A DNA stretch of 64,000 bases from assembly GCF_000014145.1 (NCBI RefSeq), contig NC_008255.1:807501-871500 (forward strand). The letters run 5' to 3'. The stretch's first letter is position 1; every line of letters begins with the position of its first letter. The notes under the pieces were generated by a model. That model searched no databases. It was not told where the DNA came from and worked only from the letters and a program-made list of their open reading frames with translations. Shown here in pieces: positions 17,984-27,744 of this stretch. A program made the position numbers and the translations under genes. The stretch is from Cytophaga hutchinsonii ATCC 33406 (GTDB lineage: Bacteria > Bacteroidota > Bacteroidia > Cytophagales > Cytophagaceae).

Positions 17984-18361
17984 ATGAAATTTTATACATC
18001 TATCCCTTCACGTCTCAAGCCTTTTTATCAATCTGAATTGAACGCGTATGCTTTAGAAATGAAACGTGAAAATCTGCAAGCTGCCTGGAATCATCTGGAA
18101 CGCGCACATATAATCGGACAGCGTTATCCGTATGCACATAGTTATGTACATTGGAAAATGTTACTGTTCGGGTTTAAAATAAAAAGTATAAAAGAGATTA
18201 GCGGACAAATACCCAGACTATTTGTTGGCGGTGTTAAATCATTTGTTGGGAAAGTGCCTGTTGGAAACCCGGGTGGTTCAAATGTTCCGCCGCTAAAACC
18301 TTTTCCGATTGAAAAAGAGTTGCTTGAAATATTTGAACAGGCAGGTGTGCAAGTTGCCTGA
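17984..18361 (+). CDS. DUF3703 family protein
   Basis: 125 residues from the ATG at 17984. The helical segment AWNHLERAHIIGQRYPYAHSYVHWKML and the Pro-rich end (GNPGGSNVPPLKPFPI) match DUF3703. DUF3703 genes often sit beside metal-handling genes, but here there is none adjacent, and the function is unknown. Confidence 0.75.
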   Translation: MKFYTSIPSRLKPFYQSELNAYALEMKRENLQAAWNHLERAHIIGQRYPYAHSYVHWKMLLFGFKIKSIKEISGQIPRLFVGGVKSFVGKVPVGNPGGSNVPPLKPFPIEKELLEIFEQAGVQVA

Positions 18362-18514
18362 GTTATTTTCAAAAAATGTTAACGAAGCACAGATCATTAA
18401 TTCTTATGGGCCTCTATCGGAGTAATCAATGATCTTTTATATAAATATACTATTGGGATATTGAATCTATATAAAGGAGTTTTATAAACACTGTATTTCA
18501 TCAGATTTACCTAT

Positions 18515-19630
18515 ATGAAAAAACGTAGCTTATTTTATTGTGTATGCCTGTTATTGTTTATTACACACAATAATTGTGTTGCTCAGGAATTGCAAGCCGG
18601 ATTTGATAAACAGGAATACATGGAGACATTGAAGATTAATTACAAGGTGCATATTGCGCTCGATAAATGGGCTGCAAATACCAGTGTAGCCGATCCACAG
18701 GATTTCGATTTTGTTTACCGCTCACCCGTTGTGGCTTTTGATAATATATGGGATCTCTGGAAACATAAAAATAAATCCGTTGCATTGATATCGGTACAAG
18801 GCAGTATTCAGACCGAAGCAAGTTTTCTGGCAAATCTGTATGCCGCTATGATTCCGGCCAAAGGCGAGCTGCAGCTGGATAAAGATTTTAAATTTACCTA
18901 TCAGCTGGCCGATAATCCGCATGCAGCTGTGCATGTTGGCTGGTTTGTGGCAATGGCTTATTTATCAAAAACAGTTGTATCCAAAATAGATTCCTGTTAT
19001 AACGCCGGTATCAAAGATTTTATATTAACAGGGCATAGTCAGGGTGGCGGAATTACATTTTTACTTAATTCCTATCTGGAAAATTTAAAAATGCAAGGCC
19101 GGCTTCCTGCAGATATCCGTTTTAAAACCTATTGCAGTGCTGGTCCTAAGCCAGGTAACTTATTTTATGCCTACGAATATGAACATATGACAGCAGGCGG
19201 CTGGGCATATAATGTTGTGAATACTGCAGACTGGGTTCCGGATGTTCCGTTTTCTGTACAGACAGTAACGGATTTTACCGCCGTTAATCCGTTTCACGGC
19301 GCAAAAAAAGCAATCAGAAAACAACGTTTCCCGGCAAACCTTGCCTTGAAACATATGTACAACAAAATGAGCAAGCCGAGTGAGCGGGCACAGAAAAATT
19401 ATCAGAAGTATTTAGGCAGAATGGTTTCCAATGCGGTTAAAAAACAAATTCCGAATTTTAATGCCCCCGAATATTATAACAGTAATTATTATGTGCGAAC
19501 AGGCAATACAATCGTTTTATTTCCGGATGAAGCGTATTATAAGATTTACAGCAATGATCCCGAAGATCCGAATATCTGGAGACATCATTTACCGGCACCT
19601 TATCTGATGCTTGCAGAAAAATTAAACTGA
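18515..19630 (+). CDS. Class 3-like secreted lipase
   Basis: 371 residues. The signal peptide ends near CVAQ. The lipase nucleophile elbow is TGHSQGGG with Ser175. TADWVPDVP downstream supplies a candidate Asp, and a later LKHMYNKM or WRHHLPAP region could give the His. It resembles lipase class 3 alpha/beta hydrolases acting on acylglycerols outside the cytoplasm. It is monocistronic, with 73 bases to the next gene. Confidence 0.82.
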   Translation: MKKRSLFYCVCLLLFITHNNCVAQELQAGFDKQEYMETLKINYKVHIALDKWAANTSVADPQDFDFVYRSPVVAFDNIWDLWKHKNKSVALISVQGSIQTEASFLANLYAAMIPAKGELQLDKDFKFTYQLADNPHAAVHVGWFVAMAYLSKTVVSKIDSCYNAGIKDFILTGHSQGGGITFLLNSYLENLKMQGRLPADIRFKTYCSAGPKPGNLFYAYEYEHMTAGGWAYNVVNTADWVPDVPFSVQTVTDFTAVNPFHGAKKAIRKQRFPANLALKHMYNKMSKPSERAQKNYQKYLGRMVSNAVKKQIPNFNAPEYYNSNYYVRTGNTIVLFPDEAYYKIYSNDPEDPNIWRHHLPAPYLMLAEKLN

Positions 19631-19702
19631 AATTTATTGTGTTGCTGTCAGCAATGCCGTATTTAGATATTCGTTAATAACTTTATAGATCGTATACTAC
19701 AT

Positions 19703-20437
19703 ATGAAACGCGTAAAATTACTACTCTCAGCTCTTATACTTGTTGCAGCTCTTGCTGCATTTACGTTTCACCAGCAGCAGGATACTATTGATGTGATCTC
19801 GTATACGGTTGATCCCCAAAAAGACAACCTGCAATTTTACTGGAAAAATGATAACGGAGAAATTCTTAAAAGCATTAAAAAATTAAAAGCATATGTAGAA
19901 AGCAAAGGTTCTACCTTACTTTTTGCAACCAATGGCGGCATGTATAAAGAAGACCGCTCGCCGCTGGGTCTTTTTATTCAGAATGGAAAAACAGTAACTC
20001 CTTTAAACAAAGCCAAGGGGCAGGGTAATTTTTATATGCAACCCAACGGTGTATTTTATATTACAAATGATAATGAAGCAGTCATCTGTAAAACAGAAGA
20101 TTTTATTAATAACGGAAATATAAAATTTGCGACACAATCCGGTCCCATGATTATTGTTAATAATCAGATTCATCCATCCTTTATCAAAGGCTCAAAAAAC
20201 CTGAACATCCGGAATGGTGTTGGCATTCTGCCGAATAAAAAAATAATTTTTGCTATGTCAGAAAAGGAAGTTAATTTTTTTGATTTCGCTTTATACTTTC
20301 AAAACCTGGGCTGTGAAAATGCACTTTATCTGGATGGCTTTGTTTCAAGATCCTATTTACTGGAAAAGAAATGGCTGCAGACGGATGGCGAATTTGGTGT
20401 TATGATCGGTGTAACGGAGAAGAACGAAGTGAAATAA
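19703..20437 (+). CDS. Phosphodiester glycosidase (NAGPA/DUF2233) family protein
   Basis: 244 residues, signal peptide of about 22 residues. Signatures of the NAGPA domain are visible: LLFATNGGMYKEDRSPLGLFI, QSGPMI, RNGVGI and NALYLDGFVSRSY. Family members cleave sugar-phosphodiester bonds, and E. coli YigE is a relative. It should act in the periplasm. The substrate is unknown. Confidence 0.85.
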   Translation: MKRVKLLLSALILVAALAAFTFHQQQDTIDVISYTVDPQKDNLQFYWKNDNGEILKSIKKLKAYVESKGSTLLFATNGGMYKEDRSPLGLFIQNGKTVTPLNKAKGQGNFYMQPNGVFYITNDNEAVICKTEDFINNGNIKFATQSGPMIIVNNQIHPSFIKGSKNLNIRNGVGILPNKKIIFAMSEKEVNFFDFALYFQNLGCENALYLDGFVSRSYLLEKKWLQTDGEFGVMIGVTEKNEVK

Positions 20438-20764
20438 GGTATGCTGGCGGTGCAGGACACTCATAGAAGCCAATAATATCATTATCGCCTATGGCAATAA
20501 AAAACAGCCGTTTAATTTTAACAGTGTCATTTTTACATGCGGATATGTTATACAAATCTATTGGCAGCTTTTCTGCACGTGTTACATCTGAAGATGAATT
20601 AAAGCCGCATCATTTGCAGACTCCTGTAGATGCATGGCTTGGCGGTATGCTGGCAGGTTACTAATGTTTCTTGGTAGTGCTGGATTACCCTTAGGGGCTA
20701 TGCTGTATTGATCGCTGCAATTATATATTTGGTGAAAAGAATATAAATTTAGAACCGTATTGAA
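20438..20764 (+). other. 327-bp gap with a small, possibly decayed ORF
   Basis: A 57-codon frame (20491-20664) starts MAIKNSRLIL and ends LGGMLAGY. After its stop, other frames continue with hydrophobic sequence (FLGSAGLPLGAML, then YAVLIAAIIYLVKRI up to 20746). This pattern looks like a small membrane-protein gene broken by frameshifts, but homology is not visible to me. A TATATTTG at 20724-20731 may be the -7 element of the next gene. Confidence 0.35.
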
Positions 20765-21202
20765 ATGGGTAATGTATTTAGAATAACAATTACAATTACG
20801 TTTATACTGGGAATTATACTTTCAAAAAGTCTCCCTATATCCGCATATATACTTTCAGATAAAGAGGTGGCTAGGCACCTGATGATTGAAGCTGTTGTTA
20901 TCGGAGCAGCGCTTGTGTATGTTGGATTTGCATTATGGAAGTATATGTGCAAACGGATATGGGTAAAAATCCTGTTGATTTCCGGAATTTTGTTCTGGTC
21001 GCTGATTATCGGGTATTTGTTTACGGGCTTTATTGTACAGCCCATACTTTTATCTACCAGCTGGACAGCCGGTCTGCTGGCCGGAAACGATTCTAACATT
21101 GTATGGTATTGGCCATTTGGATTTTCAATAACGACCTGCTTTTTGTACATGCTTACCAAAGCAATTATCAAAATTATTCGTGGAGAAACATTTTTATTCT
21201 GA
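20765..21202 (+). CDS. Hypothetical four-helix membrane protein
   Basis: 145 residues, ATG at 20765. Hydrophobic segments at about 5-25, 40-62, 66-88 and 108-132, with short basic loops (KYMCKRIWVK, KIIRGETF). I recognise no family. Transcribed in the same direction as the TonB-dependent receptor that follows. Confidence 0.6.
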   Translation: MGNVFRITITITFILGIILSKSLPISAYILSDKEVARHLMIEAVVIGAALVYVGFALWKYMCKRIWVKILLISGILFWSLIIGYLFTGFIVQPILLSTSWTAGLLAGNDSNIVWYWPFGFSITTCFLYMLTKAIIKIIRGETFLF

Positions 21203-21318
21203 GAATATTTTGAAGATGGATAACGCAAATGTTTAAATACCTGTTGCTGATTCATATGTTGTAAGCATAACCGAATTAGGTGTAAGTGTTTAACAAAAAG
21301 ATTCTCTATTTTAGTTTT

Positions 21319-23361
21319 ATGCTTAAGAATGCATTCACCTGTTTTGTTTTAACCATTGCTTTTTATTCTACGCTAAAAAGCCAGGCACAGATCATAGATA
21401 CTGTTGCTGTTTATGAAGACAAGGAAATTGAATTCCGTTTTTTAAATTTAAAACAATCTCCTGCCAGTGTTGATTCTATTCAGCCTGCCAGTCATCAGCC
21501 AGCATTTACGCTTGTTCCTGCTTTGAATACCTTGCCGGGTGTGCGCATGGAAGAACGGTCACCCGGAAGCTACCGCTTGTCTATCCGCGGCAGTTTGCTG
21601 CGCAGTCCGTTTGGTGTGCGGAATGTCAAAATCTACCTGAATGATTTTCCGTTAACAGATGCCGGGGGGAATACCTATTTAAATTCGTTAGATGCTTCCG
21701 GTATGAGCAGCATGGAAATATGGAAAGGACCTTACGGCAGTTTATATGGGGCAAATACAGGTGGTGTCGTTCGTGTCCGCACGTATGAACAACAGGAAAG
21801 CACTCAGGCAGCCGTTTCGCTTACCGGAGGTTCGTATGGGTTGTTTCATCAGACGCTGAGTGTTCAGCAGGTATGGAAAAAACAATTTCTTAAAATCAGC
21901 CAGGCCTTTCAGCGATCCGATGGATATAGGGAACAAAGCACGTTACAGCGCCAGTTTTATCAGGCATCGTATCATGCAGATTACCATAAAGGGATGCGCT
22001 TCAAAGCGCTGGGTTTTTATTCCGATCTGAATTATCAGACACCCGGCGGACTGACACTGGAAGAGTTGAACGACAATCCACGCGCTGCACGTCCCGCAGC
22101 CGGAGTGATACCCGGGGCAGTAGAACAGCACGCGCAGATATACAATAAAATGCTTTATACAGGCATCGGGCATGAAGCAGCTTTAGGTAATCATTTCCGT
22201 CACGTGGTATCTGTTTTTGCAAGTCACACAAACTTTCAGAATCCTGCCATTTCAAACTATGAAATCCGGAAAGAAATGACGTATGGACTGCGCACGTATG
22301 TGGAAGCTTCCGGGAAACAAACGTATAAGCTGCTCTGGAACTGGAACATTGGTGCAGAGTGGCAAAAAACACAATCTGCTATATCAAACTACAGAAATAA
22401 CGCTGGCACAAAAGATACACTGCTTGCGGAAAATGATGTACAGGCACGGCAGTATTTTTTGTTTACACAATTTTCTGCCACACTATTCAACCGGCTGATT
22501 GTTGAAGCAGGTTTAAGTTTAAATAACTATATCTATAACTACCGGTCTGTAAGCCGCCGCGAAGATTGGGTACATCAGCCGTTTGAGATCCAGTTGATGC
22601 CGCGTGTCGCATGTTCCTATAAGCTACGTCAGCAGCTGCTGTGGCGGGCTTCTGTAAGTAAAGGCTATTCACCGCCGACCATTGCAGAGATCCGGCCGAA
22701 TGATAACACCATTCATACAGATCTGCAGGCCGAGTATGGCTGGAATTATGAAACAGGATTGCGCTTTCAGAACAACCGTCTGCGGGCAGATGTTGCTGTG
22801 TTTTATTATGCGTTGAAGCAAGCCATTGTTAGCCGCATAAATGCCGGCAACAATCAATATTTTGTGAATGCAGGCGGTACCAGCCAGCCTGGTCTGGAAA
22901 CGCAACTTTCCTATGCTGTACTGCAGCAGCAATCAGGTTTGGTGCGATTACTTGAATTGAAAAACAGCATTACCTGTTATGTGTTTTCATTTGATCAATA
23001 CAAAAACGGCAGCATAGATTATTCCGGAAACAGGCTTACAGGTGTGCCGCGTACGGTAGTTGTGAGCAGTATGTTTGTGCGTTTTGCCAAAGGAATGCAT
23101 TTCTATCTTCAATATAATTATACAGGAAAAATCCCATTGAATGATGCCAATACAATGTATGCAGCAAATTATCATTTGGTGCAATCAAAAATCGGTGTTG
23201 ATCTTACGGTAAAAAGAACCGTGCTGGAAATATTTCTGGGTGCTGATAACCTGTTAAATCAGCGGTATAGTCTGGGTAATGATCTGAATGCCTTTTCAGG
23301 CAGGTATTACAACGCTGCCGCAGCCCGCAATTTTTACGGCGGAACTAAAATTGTTTTTTAG
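21319..23361 (+). CDS. TonB-dependent outer-membrane receptor
   Basis: 680 residues from the ATG at 21319 (a GTG 33 bases upstream would give 691). Signal peptide ends near KSQAQ. The plug domain covers about 55-165 (LNTLPGVRMEERSPGSYRLSIRG, GPYGSLYGANTGGVVRV). The rest alternates aromatic beta-strands and ends in ...GGTKIVF, the terminal Phe expected of outer-membrane barrels. There is no N-terminal carboxypeptidase-like extension, so it resembles metal-chelate or vitamin receptors more than SusC glycan porins. The ligand is unknown. Confidence 0.9.
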   Translation: MLKNAFTCFVLTIAFYSTLKSQAQIIDTVAVYEDKEIEFRFLNLKQSPASVDSIQPASHQPAFTLVPALNTLPGVRMEERSPGSYRLSIRGSLLRSPFGVRNVKIYLNDFPLTDAGGNTYLNSLDASGMSSMEIWKGPYGSLYGANTGGVVRVRTYEQQESTQAAVSLTGGSYGLFHQTLSVQQVWKKQFLKISQAFQRSDGYREQSTLQRQFYQASYHADYHKGMRFKALGFYSDLNYQTPGGLTLEELNDNPRAARPAAGVIPGAVEQHAQIYNKMLYTGIGHEAALGNHFRHVVSVFASHTNFQNPAISNYEIRKEMTYGLRTYVEASGKQTYKLLWNWNIGAEWQKTQSAISNYRNNAGTKDTLLAENDVQARQYFLFTQFSATLFNRLIVEAGLSLNNYIYNYRSVSRREDWVHQPFEIQLMPRVACSYKLRQQLLWRASVSKGYSPPTIAEIRPNDNTIHTDLQAEYGWNYETGLRFQNNRLRADVAVFYYALKQAIVSRINAGNNQYFVNAGGTSQPGLETQLSYAVLQQQSGLVRLLELKNSITCYVFSFDQYKNGSIDYSGNRLTGVPRTVVVSSMFVRFAKGMHFYLQYNYTGKIPLNDANTMYAANYHLVQSKIGVDLTVKRTVLEIFLGADNLLNQRYSLGNDLNAFSGRYYNAAAARNFYGGTKIVF

Positions 23362-23438
23362 CAGTATTCAGAACAAAACCCGTATTTTTGTAAACTAATA
23401 CTGTCCTTATTCACAGCGTATTTATATCTGCAATAGAA

Positions 23439-24239
23439 TTGTCTACTACGATCAATCCATATTTTACGAGTTTTAACGTTTCTATTGACGCGTATACGCT
23501 ACCCGAGCGTTTTACCTATCCGTTCCAGTATGTTCCGCATCCGCTGAGTTTACTCGCAGCAAAACAATTGCAGGAATATCTGGATACGCAAACCGTTTGG
23601 TCGCATAATTTTGGTTTGAATAAAGCCGAAGACCATACAACGGTTATCGGAAAAATGTTTGGTGTGCTGGTTGTTGAAACAGCACAAAAAGAAATCGGTT
23701 TTTTATCTGCTTTTTCAGGAAAGCTGGCTAGCGGAAATCAGCATGCAGCGTTTGTGCCCCCGGTGTTTGATCTGCTTGCACCGACCGGTTTTTTGAATGG
23801 CGGCATGCAGCAGCTGAGTAAGATGAATACTGTTATTGAAGCCCTCGAACAAACGTTGGAACAGGAATACGTGATGCAGTTACAACAGTTAAAGGTGCAG
23901 CGTAAAGCATTTTCCATTGAACTGCAGAATAAAATATTTGATCAGTATTTTTTTCTGAATCAGGCGGGAGAAGAAAAAAGTTTGCGTGCCATTTTCAAAA
24001 CGCGTTCAGATAATAATCCACCAAGCGGAGCAGGTGAGTGTGCAGCTCCAAAACTGCTGCAATATGCTTTTCAACATCAAATGAAACCATTGGCTCTGGC
24101 AGAATTCTGGTGGGGACTTTCGCCCAAATCCGACCATTGGAAACATGGCCATTTTTATCCCTGCTGCCATGAAAAATGCAAACCTATTTTGGAACACATG
24201 CTGGCAGGAATGCTGCTGGATGAAAACCGTACGGAGTAA
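23439..24239 (+). CDS. Orphan N-terminal module of a Bacteroidota RluA-type pseudouridine synthase
   Basis: 266 residues from a TTG; no in-frame ATG precedes it after the stop at 23391. HPLSLLAAKQLQEYL, IGKMFGVLVVE, FLSAFSGKLASGNQHAAFVPP and PPSGAGECAAPKLLQYAF resemble the N-terminal region of large (about 550-residue) RluA-family proteins. The C-terminal catalytic domain is absent and the central coiled coil is very short. The conserved CCHEKCKPIL end may bind metal. The family link is from memory, and the activity of this shortened form is unknown. Confidence 0.7.
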   Translation: MSTTINPYFTSFNVSIDAYTLPERFTYPFQYVPHPLSLLAAKQLQEYLDTQTVWSHNFGLNKAEDHTTVIGKMFGVLVVETAQKEIGFLSAFSGKLASGNQHAAFVPPVFDLLAPTGFLNGGMQQLSKMNTVIEALEQTLEQEYVMQLQQLKVQRKAFSIELQNKIFDQYFFLNQAGEEKSLRAIFKTRSDNNPPSGAGECAAPKLLQYAFQHQMKPLALAEFWWGLSPKSDHWKHGHFYPCCHEKCKPILEHMLAGMLLDENRTE

Positions 24240-24377
24240 CCCTTGCGGTTACCCTGGGTAGTTGGATAATACCTTTGCGTTATCGTACCATTCCGTATAA
24301 CGAAAAACCAGAATGATGTAACAGATTCATTCGTGTACTTTTTAATTTTAACAGGAAGGATTAAAATTATCGAGCAT

Positions 24378-24947
24378 ATGAATACAATCAAAATCAGTGC
24401 ATTTTCCGGCAGTCTGCGTAAAGAATCCTATACAACAAAACTGATTCATGCCTTACAAAAATCAGCTCCTGAATCTATATCCGTAATGCGTATAGATATC
24501 GGAAATCTTCCCCTTATTAATGAAGACCTTGAAGCAGATCTCCCGCAGGCAGTAAAAGACTTGCATAATAGTATTAAAGAATCTGACGCATTTATATTTG
24601 CTACACCGGAGTATAACAGATCGTATTCTCCCGTTATTAAAAATGCCATAGACTGGGGTTCCAGGCCGCAGGGTAATAATCTATGGAATGAAAAGCCTGC
24701 AGCAGTAATTGGGTGTTCTCCCTATAGTCTTGGTGGCTTTGGTGCTGTAAATCATTTACGTCAGGTAATGATGTATGTAAATCTGGCACCGATGCAGCAG
24801 CCTGAATTTTATCTCAGCAATGCAGCAGATGTACTTCAGCAAAACGGAGATGTGAACGATGAAGAAACTAAAAAACACATTTATGAGTTTTGGTCTGCAT
24901 TTGAATTCTGGATTAAAAAAATAAAATACGCACATGCGGAAAGCTAA
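24378..24947 (+). CDS. NAD(P)H-dependent FMN reductase family protein
   Basis: 189 residues from the ATG at 24378; upstream in-frame codons look non-coding. A flavodoxin-like fold with the FMN-phosphate loop SGSLRKESYTTKL and the PEYNRSYSPVIKNAIDW motif. It matches the YieF/ArsH-like quinone or chromate reductases, which transfer electrons from NAD(P)H through FMN. It lies 12 bases before the NTF2-like gene, so the two are likely an operon. Confidence 0.9.
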   Translation: MNTIKISAFSGSLRKESYTTKLIHALQKSAPESISVMRIDIGNLPLINEDLEADLPQAVKDLHNSIKESDAFIFATPEYNRSYSPVIKNAIDWGSRPQGNNLWNEKPAAVIGCSPYSLGGFGAVNHLRQVMMYVNLAPMQQPEFYLSNAADVLQQNGDVNDEETKKHIYEFWSAFEFWIKKIKYAHAES

Positions 24948-24959
24948 AATAATACATAT

Positions 24960-25301
24960 ATGAAAACTCAGATTACAACCAGAGATTTAGTGCTTGAATT
25001 TATTCATGCGCTGAATACAGAAAATTTTCCGGCTGCAAAAAAACGGCTGAATGAAAATTTTACATTCAACGGACCGATGGGTCATCGGGAAGGTTCAGAG
25101 CGTTATATGAACGACATGGAAAAGATGAAATTTAAATATGTTGTACATAAAATGTTTGAAGAAGGTAACGATGTATGCCTGATCTATGATATTAACATGA
25201 ATGGCAAAACAATTGCAGCATCGGGATTGTATCACCTTGAAAAGGGAGAAATCACTTCACTGCATGTTTACTTCGATCCGCGTCCATTATTTGAAGAGTG
25301 A
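24960..25301 (+). CDS. SnoaL/NTF2-like protein
   Basis: 113 residues. The pattern LEFIHALNTENFPAAKKRLNENFTFNGPMG followed by DMEKMKFKYVVHKMFEEGNDVCLIYD is typical of NTF2/SnoaL-like folds. Single-domain cytosolic protein, function unknown. It follows the FMN reductase by 12 bases. Confidence 0.8.
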   Translation: MKTQITTRDLVLEFIHALNTENFPAAKKRLNENFTFNGPMGHREGSERYMNDMEKMKFKYVVHKMFEEGNDVCLIYDINMNGKTIAASGLYHLEKGEITSLHVYFDPRPLFEE

Positions 25302-25431
25302 TTGTTTATTTTTTTAATGAATAAACTTTTATTTTGAACAGAAGTATGTGCCGGAGAATTTTTATCCTCATTTATTCCTTGTTCCATTTTTTACCTTACC
25401 TTTAAATAAAAAACAGCTTATATTTAAAGGT

Positions 25432-26301
25432 ATGACAGATGAACAGACAGCTGTAAAAGCAACATACTTTAGCATTATTGGAAATACAAGCCTGGCCATT
25501 ATTAAATGGCTGGCAGGATTTTTTGGTAATTCGCATGCATTGATCGCAGATGCAATTGAATCAACATCCGATATTTTTGCATCCATGCTTATTTTATTCG
25601 GTATTAAATTTTCTCACAAACCTGCAGACAATAAACATCCATATGGACACGGACGTATTGAGCCGCTGATCACCTTTTTGGTTGTTGGTTTTTTGATCAG
25701 TTCATCTGTAATCATCGCTTACCAAAGCATTATTAATATTCAGACACCCCATGAATTGCCGGAGGCGTGGACACTTATTGTTCTGGCAGGAATTATCATC
25801 TGGAAAGAAATATCCTATCAGATTGTTATCAAAAAAAGTAAACAAGTAAACAGTTCTTCATTGAAAGCAGATGCGTGGCACCACCGAAGCGATGCCATTA
25901 CATCAGTAGCCGCATTCACAGGTATTTCAACGGCATTGTTGTTGGGCAAAGGCTATGAAGCCGCAGATGATTGGGCAGCATTATTTGCCGCATTGTTTAT
26001 ACTATACAACAGTTACCTGATTTTCAGGCCAGCCCTGGGGGAAATTATGGACGAGCAATCGTATGACGATCTCATCATCCAGATCCGTGAAGAAGCGCTA
26101 AAAGTACCGGGCATATTGAGTACAGAAAAATGTTATGTACGCAAAGCCGGAATGCAATACCATGTAGACCTTCATGCTGTTATAGATGGTAATATCAGCG
26201 TGAAAGAAGGACATGCGATTTCACATCTGTTAAAAGATACGCTGAAAGAAGCATTGCCACAGTTAGGAAATATTTTAATTCATATTGAACCGGCTGAATA
26301 A
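25432..26301 (+). CDS. Cation diffusion facilitator (CDF) metal exporter
   Basis: 289 residues from the ATG at 25432 (MTDEQTAVKA). Six membrane segments. Metal-site signatures are DAIESTSD in TM2, HPYGHGRIEPL in the first loop and HHRSDAITS in TM5. The C-terminal cytoplasmic domain (about 205-289) has the ferredoxin-like CDF fold. Exports Zn2+, Fe2+ or similar ions in exchange for protons. Confidence 0.93.
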   Translation: MTDEQTAVKATYFSIIGNTSLAIIKWLAGFFGNSHALIADAIESTSDIFASMLILFGIKFSHKPADNKHPYGHGRIEPLITFLVVGFLISSSVIIAYQSIINIQTPHELPEAWTLIVLAGIIIWKEISYQIVIKKSKQVNSSSLKADAWHHRSDAITSVAAFTGISTALLLGKGYEAADDWAALFAALFILYNSYLIFRPALGEIMDEQSYDDLIIQIREEALKVPGILSTEKCYVRKAGMQYHVDLHAVIDGNISVKEGHAISHLLKDTLKEALPQLGNILIHIEPAE

Positions 26302-26309
26302 AAAAGACT

Positions 26310-26498
26310 ATGTTTAAAAAGCTGTCGTTTTTTATAATCACTTCAATAGCTGTTTTTATACTGACAAAAGCAACGATGGAGGTTGAATCGCCTTCGGACG
26401 GTAAAGATACGTATGGTTATCCGTTACGGTTTTATACAGCAACAGAAGTTGATTATATACTTGTTTCAGCGGCGGGTCTTGGTTTGGTGTATATATAA
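26310..26498 (+). CDS. Very small membrane protein
   Basis: 62 residues, 8 bases after the CDF stop. A hydrophobic segment spans about 6-20 and a second 49-62 (YILVSAAGLGLVYI). Function unknown; likely in the same transcript as the CDF gene. Confidence 0.5.
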   Translation: MFKKLSFFIITSIAVFILTKATMEVESPSDGKDTYGYPLRFYTATEVDYILVSAAGLGLVYI

Positions 26499-26513
26499 AC
26501 GGCTCTTTTAAAA

Positions 26514-26795
26514 ATGATACAGTGGAAAAAAATCGCAGGCATGTTTTTTATTGGTCTATCTATACTGATAACAGTGATGTGCGGCATGCAGCTTTTTTTA
26601 TTGGTAAAAAAGGTGTGTATAGCAGGTTTCAATGCTGAAGCCTATGCCTATGATGTATCCTATATTACAGGATATTTTACGGCATTGCTTGTGCAAGTCC
26701 TGTTTGGTGTTTTTCTCTTCAGAACCGGCAGGAGATGGATCCAAGTAAATAAGGCTGAAAATAACCCGCAGGAGGAAATGCAGGATGAAGAATAA
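26514..26795 (+). CDS. Small two-helix membrane protein
   Basis: 93 residues. Two hydrophobic segments (about 7-30 and 50-70) and an acidic tail (NNPQEEMQDEE). It begins 15 bases after the preceding small gene. No family recognised. Confidence 0.55.
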   Translation: MIQWKKIAGMFFIGLSILITVMCGMQLFLLVKKVCIAGFNAEAYAYDVSYITGYFTALLVQVLFGVFLFRTGRRWIQVNKAENNPQEEMQDEE

Positions 26796-26802
26796 AACAA
26801 AA

Positions 26803-26840
26803 AACCGGATGACGTTAGCGCGCCATCCGGTTTTTTGTTT
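26803..26840. terminator. Bidirectional terminator between convergent genes
   Basis: AACCGGATG (26803-26811) and CATCCGGTT (26824-26832) form a 9-bp stem flanked by A-rich and T-rich sequence on the two sides. It lies between genes converging from 26795 and 26862. Confidence 0.75.
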
Positions 26841-26861
26841 TATTCCGTTTTTATACATGTT

Positions 26862-27710
26862 CTATTCTTCTACAACCAGTTTGCCGTTTATGCGTGTCTG
26901 ATTATATTCATACGAAATGATATAAATACCTTTTGGCAGCGAAGCGATATTCAGCACATTCGTTTCTTCTGCAGCGTTCAGCATATTCATTCCGTTGGTT
27001 GTTGAGATCGAAATATTACTTACAGGCTTTTCAAAATGAAGGTTGTCTTTTCCCGGATTCGGATAAAACTGAATACCCGCAGATACAGGTGTTTTAGCAG
27101 TTACCGGAGAAGATAAATAAGTAAACGACAGATCATCTACAATAAACGTAGAAGCTGCGTCTGCATCTTCATTAAAAGCGATTTCTACATATATTCCCGT
27201 TACGGCACTGCTGGAGAAATACTGTATCGGTAAATTGAATTGTGTGTAGGCGCTTTTTGTTTCTGTAAGGATCGTTTCTCCGTATGCAACAGGTTGTTCA
27301 TCGGCATCAATCAATGTAACAGAAACAGTTATTTCATCGGATCCTGCATTGGTGAATTTATAGAATCCGTTAAAGGTTTTAGGTTTTGACGTGAATACCT
27401 CATATCCGGGCATGTCAGGTGTATAGATCAATTGTCCCTTCATACTTCCGCCGATTCCTATATTTGCCAGATTTACGAGCTTTGCTGCATAACTGCCGGC
27501 ATGTGCATCGGTAACTTTAAGTGTGCTTGCAGAACAGGTAAAGGGTGTGCCCATACAATTTACACTTGTGCCAAACCAGGTATCCGGTTCATCATAAGGA
27601 AGATCTTCATTTTGAGACCAGTTTTCAAAAGAGCCATTTGGCAATTGCTGTTGTGCATGTACGGATAAGCAGAGGCAGCTTATCGCTAAAAGTACGAGTT
27701 GTTTTTTCAT
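26862..27710 (-). CDS. T9SS cargo with carbohydrate-binding-like domain
   Basis: 282 residues. Signal peptide ends at VHAQ. Residues about 22-200 form a beta-sandwich (LPNGSFENWS at the start, TFIVDDLSFTYL near the end) like PCMD or CBM-type binding domains. The C-terminal type A sorting domain starts near IQFYPNPGKDNLHFE and ends KLVVEE. It should be exported by the Por system and released or anchored at the cell surface. The ligand is unknown. Confidence 0.85.
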   Translation of the reverse strand: MKKQLVLLAISCLCLSVHAQQQLPNGSFENWSQNEDLPYDEPDTWFGTSVNCMGTPFTCSASTLKVTDAHAGSYAAKLVNLANIGIGGSMKGQLIYTPDMPGYEVFTSKPKTFNGFYKFTNAGSDEITVSVTLIDADEQPVAYGETILTETKSAYTQFNLPIQYFSSSAVTGIYVEIAFNEDADAASTFIVDDLSFTYLSSPVTAKTPVSAGIQFYPNPGKDNLHFEKPVSNISISTTNGMNMLNAAEETNVLNIASLPKGIYIISYEYNQTRINGKLVVEE

Positions 27711-27744
27711 TATATAAAAACTGTTCTGTGTGAAAATATTTTTC

